Positions 23,053-29,162 of a stretch of DNA of 46,872 nt are shown in pieces. How positions within the stretch are numbered: the stretch's first letter is position 1; each line of letters begins with the position of its first letter. Source of the stretch: Candidatus Cacconaster equifaecalis (GTDB taxonomy: Bacteria > Bacteroidota > Bacteroidia > Bacteroidales > UBA932); NCBI GenBank assembly GCA_018064445.1, contig JAGHVE010000011.1, positions 1 to 46,872 of the forward strand, in the 5' to 3' direction. A program made the position numbers and the translations under genes. The notes below the pieces were generated by a model. That model did no database searches, was not told the DNA's origin, and saw only the letters and a list, made by a program, of their open reading frames with translations.

Positions 23053-26022
23053 ATGAAACGTTTTTTCATCCTTACAACTTTCTTGATGACCTTTACAGGT
23101 TGCCAGTCTGTCAATTCAAATGTGACGGACATCTCTCCTGAGGCCCAAGGCCGTGAGTCCCTCAAGGCGATAGAGTTCTCCATAAGGGACACCTCCGCCA
23201 CGAAGGGCCCGTTTCCGGTAACGTCGCTCTCGCTATTCAACGTGACGGCCACTACAGGTTCTACGGGCAGTGAGACTTCAAAGCTCTCCAATGTTGTGTT
23301 CGAAAAGAAGAACAGTGTGTCCAGGAGCGACGCCGTATGGCCCTCGTCCGACCCCGGGTATCACTTCTATGCCTCCAACGTGGCGATGACTCATAATGCG
23401 TCCGGCCAGAGCGTGACGATATCCTCCATTGACAAGGACGTCGTCTGCGCATATCTTGCCAGTCCGAGTTACAAGGTGAAGAATGACTTGACGTTCAACC
23501 ATATCCTCGCGAGGGTAGGGACGGTGTCTTTCACCAACCTCGACCTCTGTTCCAACGTCAGTCTCTCGATGAAGTACAGCGGAAGTGGCACGTACAATCT
23601 CAGGACCGGGGTTTGGTCTTCCGTGGGAAGCCAGTCCACGAAGGAACTGACGACATCGGACAACGACTTCTGGATCATTCCCGGAACGTATGATGCGACG
23701 CTGACGTACAATGACGCCAACGGCAATCCGCAGAGCAAGTCCTTAAGCCAGAACTTTCTTGCGGGAAAGGTCAACAACATCAGCGCGAAGCTTGACGGCA
23801 GCGTTGTCGTCAAGACGGAGGATGAATACGAGGCCCCGACGTTCGAACTCGGGACAATAAGCGACGTTCCGGCGGGAGGAGGGGATTCCGGCACTCCTTC
23901 AGTGACCTCCATAGGCCAGCGCAAGAGGGTGAAGAAAACCCTTGCTGACGGGACGGTGAAGTACGACCCCGACTGGACGGCCGAGAGCAGTCCTAATTAT
24001 ACAATCCAGTATGGTAAGACCCTTGCATCGTTGTCGGACAACTGCCCGTCCTACCACGGAAATAATCTCGGCACTACGGCGAAGGCTCGGACGAAACTCG
24101 GTGACGTCTACGTGAGGGTTAAGATAGGGGACAAGACCACCGACAAAAATCTCACAGTATATCAGGCGGCCAACGCCCGTCACAAGGGTCAGACGGCCGA
24201 AAAGAATCATACGAGGACCGGTTCTGTTTCTTATGGCAGCAAGGAATACTATGGTGACATAAAGTGGGGGAACAAGGAATACGGAAGTGAATATTACAAA
24301 AATACCACTACTGGTTCAGAGGTTCAGGATGACGATACATATGGTGATTGGTCAACTTACAGCACGTCTACGGATAAGTATGACTATGCCGTATCGTTTG
24401 CCACGACGAGCTGGAGTCCCGGAGCGGTGGGAACCAGCAAGTCAAATTCCGTGACGGCTTATCACTATGAGAGGGATAAGTATGAACAGCGCCGTCCGGT
24501 AACGCACCACTATCATACTCCGTACACGGACCATTATTATAAGGATTGGACCAGGACGGGCTCAAGGGATTATACCCGTTCCGCATCCCAGAAGTGCAAC
24601 TACATCGAATACCGTACGGATAAGTTTGATTCCGGTGCGACGGAATATGTGGAGGAGAGCAAAAGCCATACAGAGTATTGGACGGACTATGGAACGAATT
24701 ACAGTTATGATTCGGACAGCGGCAGCGATTGGGTCAGGGATGCTTCCGGCAGTACGTCACGTACCTCTGATGGCGGATATGACTATCAGACCACTTACGG
24801 CTCAGGAAGCAAGGTAACGGATTATCCGACTCCTTCATCCAACAAGGGTTGGCTGTCATATTCCGGAAACACGATGAGCGTTTCTGCCAACAGCTCAACA
24901 AGTTCAAGATATGGTACGTTGAGTGTGTCCAACGGCCCGGCAAGTGCCAGTTGCTCTGTGTCTCAAGGGAAAAACCAGCAGACAGGTTCATCGAAGGAGA
25001 CCGAAACCGATGATTCAGGGTCAAGGACATCAGACACCGATTACTGGGTGATGATCAACGGCAGCACAAGCTCTTCCGTTGATGTATCAGCCGATGCCGG
25101 AAGCGTTGCGGTGAATGTGACGGCAGGGCATAAGCATACGGTGCAGCCGCAGATAAAAACACGTACACGTACAAAATATACCTGGGAGGTTGGAGACCCG
25201 ACATATGGTTCGTGGAGTTCTTGGTCAGGTTGGTCAGACTATGGTGACCCTACGGTTACGTATCCTTCAGATACACCTGCGTTGTCTTCCGACAAGACTT
25301 GGTTGTCGACAAATGGTTCTTACAGTGCCAATACAAGTACATCTTCTTCCCGTTCTGCCAAAATCACAGCAGCGGTAAAAGTTAGTTATTCGACGAAAGC
25401 CTCGGCTACCCTGACGGTCAATCAGGCAAAGAAAGAATTGACTTTATCAAGTATTGCAATCTCTGTGACAAGCAGTTCAATTCTTGCAGGCCAAAAAACG
25501 TCATATAAGGTAACAGCGACATATTCCGATAAGTCGACAGCCGACATCACTTCCAGTGCCACAGTAACCTCCAGCAATTCCTCCATGCTGAGCGTCTCCG
25601 GTGGAAATGTCCAGTCGAACAAGAAGATAGGTTGCCTCGGTACTTTCACTCTGACTGCTTCTTATGGTGGTCAGACAGCCTCAAAGGATGTAACTGTCAA
25701 CACTGACTATAAGTCCGATGATATCAAACTTTCGTGGAGCAGTGATGTCGGGCGTTCAGGAGAAGCATCCAGCGGCAGTGTCAGCGGATATGTAAAACGA
25801 AATTACGATAGCCAGGTTACTGTTTCATTTAAAGGAAATCTCAAAACAAGTAACAATGATACCTATTCTGCATCAAACGGTTTGATAGAATTCTATTGTG
25901 ATGGTCGTAAGGCATCCACTTCACAGACATACAGTTCCCAGGATGGCGATAGAGAAACATATGAAATGAGATACCTCGGAGAGGTAATCAAGTCATGGTC
26001 TATCAGATGGGACGGTCAGTGA
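23053..26022 (+). CDS. 989-residue multidomain fimbrillin-like surface lipoprotein
   Basis: Last and largest gene of the fimbrial operon. Lipid cysteine C17 (FTGC) is followed by QSVNS, and T50-K51-G52 is the candidate maturation site. Residues about 40-250 form a fimbrillin domain (VWPSSDPGYHFYASNV, WIIPGTYDATLTYND, FLAGKVNNISAKL). Three Ig-like/BACON-type modules follow, ending in LTVYQAAN (about 370), ASCSVSQGK (about 640) and ATLTVNQAKK (about 795); the last two are clearly duplicated. Between them lie Tyr/Ser/Asp/Thr-rich stretches (about 380-585) and a SWSSWSGWSDYG segment (about 718-729). Residues about 797-890 look like a Big_2 domain, and an Ig-like end ends at WSIRWDGQ. A long tip or stalk adhesin is inferred; no enzymatic motif is visible. 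Confidence 0.78.
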   Translation: MKRFFILTTFLMTFTGCQSVNSNVTDISPEAQGRESLKAIEFSIRDTSATKGPFPVTSLSLFNVTATTGSTGSETSKLSNVVFEKKNSVSRSDAVWPSSDPGYHFYASNVAMTHNASGQSVTISSIDKDVVCAYLASPSYKVKNDLTFNHILARVGTVSFTNLDLCSNVSLSMKYSGSGTYNLRTGVWSSVGSQSTKELTTSDNDFWIIPGTYDATLTYNDANGNPQSKSLSQNFLAGKVNNISAKLDGSVVVKTEDEYEAPTFELGTISDVPAGGGDSGTPSVTSIGQRKRVKKTLADGTVKYDPDWTAESSPNYTIQYGKTLASLSDNCPSYHGNNLGTTAKARTKLGDVYVRVKIGDKTTDKNLTVYQAANARHKGQTAEKNHTRTGSVSYGSKEYYGDIKWGNKEYGSEYYKNTTTGSEVQDDDTYGDWSTYSTSTDKYDYAVSFATTSWSPGAVGTSKSNSVTAYHYERDKYEQRRPVTHHYHTPYTDHYYKDWTRTGSRDYTRSASQKCNYIEYRTDKFDSGATEYVEESKSHTEYWTDYGTNYSYDSDSGSDWVRDASGSTSRTSDGGYDYQTTYGSGSKVTDYPTPSSNKGWLSYSGNTMSVSANSSTSSRYGTLSVSNGPASASCSVSQGKNQQTGSSKETETDDSGSRTSDTDYWVMINGSTSSSVDVSADAGSVAVNVTAGHKHTVQPQIKTRTRTKYTWEVGDPTYGSWSSWSGWSDYGDPTVTYPSDTPALSSDKTWLSTNGSYSANTSTSSSRSAKITAAVKVSYSTKASATLTVNQAKKELTLSSIAISVTSSSILAGQKTSYKVTATYSDKSTADITSSATVTSSNSSMLSVSGGNVQSNKKIGCLGTFTLTASYGGQTASKDVTVNTDYKSDDIKLSWSSDVGRSGEASSGSVSGYVKRNYDSQVTVSFKGNLKTSNNDTYSASNGLIEFYCDGRKASTSQTYSSQDGDRETYEMRYLGEVIKSWSIRWDGQ

Positions 26023-26043
26023 TTTCCATTTTTATAGCTTCAT

Positions 26044-26079
26044 AAAAAAGGCGGAACTCCGATTGGAGTTCCGCCTTTT
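26044..26079. terminator. Strong bidirectional terminator between the convergent fimbrial operon and lipoprotein gene
   Basis: GGCGGAACTCC (26050-26060) pairs perfectly with GGAGTTCCGCC (26065-26075) around a GATT loop. Six A lie on the left and four T on the right, so it works for both strands. Confidence 0.95.
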
Positions 26080-26095
26080 CCTGTCAGTTCCCATT

Positions 26096-26983
26096 TCACA
26101 ATTTCAGGACCTTGTCCGCAGTGATGGGCTTTATGTCCGCGTGGCGGCCTCTTTCCTTGAAAGTTGTCACATCTGAGATTTCAGCAGGGATTTCGACTAC
26201 GTCACCTATTCCGATGCAGGAAAGCAGTTTTATCTTTTCATTGTCTCTCTTTCGGGTGATTACTGTGATGTCGTATGTTCCGTTTCCGGTATCAAGCGTC
26301 AGGGCGATGCCTTCGGTCGCGATGACCGTGCTCGAGGGGGTGAACTTTATTTCCTTGAAGATATTGCTGAAGTGCTTCATTGTCGCAAAAGGCAAGTCGT
26401 TTGTCGAAGTATCTCTGATGGAAAGTATTTTGCCGGATAAATAATAGGATCGCGATGATTCTTCTTCCTGTTTCCTGTATGTTTCATAATCTTCCGGAAG
26501 AATCGCCGTGCCTTTTGTACCACGAACCCGGAACGTGACAGGAGTCTCGATGTATCCATACGGGGAGTAGTCATACCAAGTTGTATTCCAAACGGATTGA
26601 ACGAGGTAGAACTCCAGGTCCTGAGTGTAATCCGTGTTTCCACCGTGGCCGAACAGGTAGTCATTCCTTCCGATTGTCCCGGTTTCCAGATAACCGCAGG
26701 GACAATAATCCGGATTATCTTTCGGGTTGAAATTCCGGCCGCTTCCGGTAACGGCGTCGCTTGCATCGGATATTACCGGGACATTGGTGTTGAAAGTCAC
26801 GTCAAGAGATTTTAGCCCCTCTCCCACTACATAAAGGTTCACTCCGTCAGAACGGGAGAAGGAGATGTCGGGGACGGTGTTGTCTGTTTCCACCTTTGAA
26901 GGGTAGGGATACTCGTTGGACTTGTCGCAGGAAGCGGCAATCAGAGATGCGGCAAGGGCCGCAAAGAGAAAGTTGGGTTTCAT
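26096..26983 (-). CDS. Lipoprotein of unknown function next to the fimbrial operon
   Basis: A 295-residue lipoprotein: lipobox AASC, lipid cysteine at 19 followed by DKSNEYPYPS. I do not recognise a named family. Residues about 40-165 look like an all-beta domain with a CPCGYLETG segment (about 94-102). Residues about 180-290, from YYLSGKILSIRDTS through GIGDVVEIPAEIS to KPI near the end, resemble an OB-like beta barrel, but this is only pattern similarity. It has its own near-perfect promoter and, unusually for this phylum, a Shine-Dalgarno sequence. It converges with the fimbrial operon. A role on the cell surface is plausible; a link to the fimbriae is only positional. Confidence 0.75.
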   Translation of the reverse strand: MKPNFLFAALAASLIAASCDKSNEYPYPSKVETDNTVPDISFSRSDGVNLYVVGEGLKSLDVTFNTNVPVISDASDAVTGSGRNFNPKDNPDYCPCGYLETGTIGRNDYLFGHGGNTDYTQDLEFYLVQSVWNTTWYDYSPYGYIETPVTFRVRGTKGTAILPEDYETYRKQEEESSRSYYLSGKILSIRDTSTNDLPFATMKHFSNIFKEIKFTPSSTVIATEGIALTLDTGNGTYDITVITRKRDNEKIKLLSCIGIGDVVEIPAEISDVTTFKERGRHADIKPITADKVLKL

Positions 26984-26995
26984 TATTTCCTCCTA
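26984..26995 (-). promoter_or_regulatory. Shine-Dalgarno sequence in front of the lipoprotein gene
   Basis: The minus strand reads AGGAGGAAATA immediately before the ATG at 26983. A full AGGAGG about 5 bases before a start is exceptional here; other genes in the window show no such sequence. Confidence 0.7.
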
Positions 26996-27081
26996 TTTTT
27001 AAGATTGGTTGAATACACTTGTGTTTCAGACCGTAAAAATAGAGGGGGTGTTCACGGAGCGAAAGTGGTAAAATATTTTCT

Positions 27082-27112
27082 CAAAGGTAAACACATTTAT
27101 CGTAAATGCAAA
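27082..27112 (-). promoter_or_regulatory. Promoter of the lipoprotein gene 26096-26983
   Basis: On the minus strand TTTG (27112-27109), exactly 19 bp, then TACCTTTG (27089-27082): a full match to the Bacteroidota consensus. The start site would fall near 27076, leaving a leader of about 90 bases before the ATG at 26983. The leader shows no obvious structure. Confidence 0.8.
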
Positions 27113-27147
27113 ATTACCCTTGAAAAAGATAGAAACTTTTCGCTTTT

Positions 27148-27747
27148 CTATGAGTTGGCGACGTTTGCCAATGGAGCGATGTCGCTTACGGACGTTGAAT
27201 GAATTTCCGTAAGGCAACGACCGCGGTTTCCTGAAATGTTTTCGAGCAGATCTTTCTGAGTAATCAGGAAACGGATGTTGAGGTCACAGACATCGGCAAT
27301 CTGATAGATTCTGGAGAGAAATATGTCGTCATTTTTCATCCAGTACCTCCAGTTGGAGACATTTACCCCCATCTTTGCCGTGACATCCTTGATTTTCATG
27401 TCGTATTTCCTCAGGGTCAGAGGGAGGAAACTGAGCCTGCGGAGCCTCAGGTCCCCGTTTTCGGTGGACAAATCGCTCACCTTCGTGTAAAAAGGTTCAT
27501 TCAAATCCTTCTCTTCCCGGAAAAGTTGTATCTGGAGAAGGAACCCTTCATCCTCGATGATCCGGGTAGCGTATGACAGCCTCACGTCATCGGTGCTTTC
27601 ACGGAACCAGCAATAGACTGAAGTCCGGGTGATATTCAGTTTGTCAGCGATATCCTGAGTGTCTAAATGCCGCAAAGTCATAAATTCCGTCAGGAAATCG
27701 AGGCGTTTGGGCACTCTGTCCTTGCTTTGTATACTTTTCCGAGGCAT
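27148..27747 (-). CDS. Probable transcription regulator with two tandem helix-turn-helix domains
   Basis: A 199-residue cytoplasmic protein without signal peptide. An XRE-like HTH lies at about 27-60 (DTQDIADKLNITRTSVYCWF). A second lies at about 113-160 (KIKDVTAKMGVNVSNWRYWM followed by a YQIADVCDLNIRFLI helix pattern). A basic N-terminus (MPRKSIQSKDRVPKR) precedes the first. I do not recognise a named family. Position next to the fimbrial operon and an unknown lipoprotein makes it a candidate regulator of either, but the sequence alone does not show this. The ATG at 27747 follows an AT-rich leader with a -7-like TAATTTTG. Confidence 0.75.
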   Translation of the reverse strand: MPRKSIQSKDRVPKRLDFLTEFMTLRHLDTQDIADKLNITRTSVYCWFRESTDDVRLSYATRIIEDEGFLLQIQLFREEKDLNEPFYTKVSDLSTENGDLRLRRLSFLPLTLRKYDMKIKDVTAKMGVNVSNWRYWMKNDDIFLSRIYQIADVCDLNIRFLITQKDLLENISGNRGRCLTEIHSTSVSDIAPLANVANS

Positions 27748-27767
27748 TTTTTTAAATATTTACATCA

Positions 27768-27775
27768 CAAAATTA
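27768..27775 (-). promoter_or_regulatory. -7 element of the double-HTH regulator gene
   Basis: The minus strand reads TAATTTTG (TAnnTTTG), 20 bp before the ATG at 27747. The -33 position falls inside the upstream AT-rich hairpin and shows no clear TTTG. Confidence 0.5.
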
Positions 27776-27776
27776 C

Positions 27777-27805
27777 AAAAAAATTCAAGTTGTTTGAATT
27801 TTTTT
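27777..27805. terminator. AT-rich hairpin after trmN6
   Basis: AAATTCAA (27781-27788) pairs with TTGAATTT (27794-27801). Flanking A (27777-27780) and T (27802-27805) runs extend the stem to 12 bp around a 5-nt loop. On the minus strand it lies just past the trmN6 stop and ends in a T run. Low G+C makes it a weak terminator. Confidence 0.6.
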
Positions 27806-27817
27806 AAAAAAATTGCC

Positions 27818-28528
27818 TCAGAATTTGAGATAGAAATCCCTGGTCAGGTCCTTATAGGGAGTCGTGAATCCTGTGGAGTCCTCGATGGTAAGGACAGTCT
27901 CTTCTTCAACGGAACATTCCCCTGAAGAGGCTTCCAAAAGAATGCGCTTCGGAGGATGGTTTTCAGTGGTCCTGACAAAAGTCTTTCTTGTGATGGTCAG
28001 ACCGCGGCGAATTGCTTCCCCGATGAAGGAGTCGGACTCCTGTACCGGCAGAATCACGGCAAGCCGGCCGGATGGAGAGAGATTCCGCAGAGTGCTTTCA
28101 ATAAGTTCCCGGTAGGATAGGGTGTCCGTGTGGCGCGCCGTCGAACGCCTCTGCTCCGGAGCCTTGAGGGAATTTATGAAATAGGGTGGATTGCTGACAA
28201 TCAGGTCGAAACGGCCTCTCTCCATCTTTCTGAAATCCATACATCGGACTTCAAGGCGCTCACGCCAGGGCGAGTTTCTGAAATTCAGCTCTGCCTCTTC
28301 CACAGAGACGGGGTCGATGTCAACGGCCGAGATGCGACTCCCGGCTAAGACGCTGCGCTGGGCCAGCATAAGGGCAATCACTCCGGTGCCGGTCCCGACA
28401 TCCAGAATGTCAAGGTCGCTTTTCCGAAGCCGGGTCCAGGCCCCGAGCAACACTCCGTCGGTTCCGACTTTCATTGCGGAACGTTCGTTTGCAACAGTGA
28501 ATTGCTTGAATTTAAACGAACCGGCCAT
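27818..28528 (-). CDS. trmN6: tRNA1(Val) A37 N6-methyltransferase-type enzyme
   Basis: SAM-dependent methyltransferase that in E. coli (YfiC/TrmN6) makes m6A37 in tRNA-Val. The 236-residue protein starts FKFKQFTVANERSAMKVGTDGVLLGAW, the family opening. It has the SAM-binding ILDVGTGTGVIALMLAQ (about 41-57) and the adenine-specific catalytic NPPYF (about 113-117). It overlaps lolD by 17 bp and is the last gene of the fusA2-lolD-trmN6 unit. Confidence 0.92.
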   Translation of the reverse strand: MAGSFKFKQFTVANERSAMKVGTDGVLLGAWTRLRKSDLDILDVGTGTGVIALMLAQRSVLAGSRISAVDIDPVSVEEAELNFRNSPWRERLEVRCMDFRKMERGRFDLIVSNPPYFINSLKAPEQRRSTARHTDTLSYRELIESTLRNLSPSGRLAVILPVQESDSFIGEAIRRGLTITRKTFVRTTENHPPKRILLEASSGECSVEEETVLTIEDSTGFTTPYKDLTRDFYLKF

Positions 28529-29162
28529 CTATCATCTCGACCGTGCGGTCGCACAGACGGGCAAGGTCGCGGTCGTGGGTCACCAGAATAATGGTGATGC
28601 CCAACTTGTCCCTGAGAGAAAAGAACAGACGGTGAATCTCCTCCTTCGTGCGGCTGTCCAGATTGCCTGTCGGCTCGTCGGCAAAAACTACGGAAGGACG
28701 GTTGACAAGGGCCCGGGCGATTGCCACCCTCTGCTGTTCTCCTCCGCTGAGCTCCGAAGGTTTGTGCGATGTTCTGTGGGAGAGGCCGACTGTCTCAAGA
28801 AGGGGGAGAGCCTGCTCCCTTGCCTGTTTTCTGGATTTTCCTGCAATCAGGGCCGGCAACATCACATTTTCCAGAGCGGTGAATTCCGCAAGAAGATGAT
28901 GGGCCTGAAAGACGAATCCGATTTTTTTGTTCCTGAACGAGGAGATTCCCTTGTCGGAAAGGGAGAAGAGAGAGATGGAGTCTATGGTGACGGTCCCGCT
29001 GTCGGGCTTCATCAATGACCCCATAATCTGCAGTAGCGTACTCTTCCCGGCTCCAGAGGCTCCCACAATGGCGACAACCTCTCCGGGGGCGGCGCTGAAA
29101 CAAATATCCTTCAGGACCTGGACGGTCCCGAAGGATTTGTAGATATGATCGGCTTTTATCAC
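28512..29162 (-). CDS. lolD: LolD-type ABC transporter ATP-binding protein
   Basis: A 216-residue ABC ATPase with Walker A GASGAGKST (about 33-41), signature LSGGEQQRVAIARAL (about 138-152) and Walker B VVFADEPTGNLDS. The length and the MIKADHIYKSFGTVQVLKDI start match LolD/FtsE/MacB-like ATPases; in the Lol system it drives release of lipoproteins from the inner membrane. The start is GTG at 29162, overlapping the fusA2 stop by one base (TAGTG). No permease is adjacent; the LolE-type gene at 12871 is a candidate partner. Confidence 0.88.
   Translation of the reverse strand: MIKADHIYKSFGTVQVLKDICFSAAPGEVVAIVGASGAGKSTLLQIMGSLMKPDSGTVTIDSISLFSLSDKGISSFRNKKIGFVFQAHHLLAEFTALENVMLPALIAGKSRKQAREQALPLLETVGLSHRTSHKPSELSGGEQQRVAIARALVNRPSVVFADEPTGNLDSRTKEEIHRLFFSLRDKLGITIILVTHDRDLARLCDRTVEMIDGRFV

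Noticed and set aside
25200-25260. SWSSWSGW in the 989-residue protein as a thrombospondin repeat
   Set aside because: The tryptophan ladder is present but the disulfide cysteines and arginines of the repeat are missing, so it is only a look-alike.
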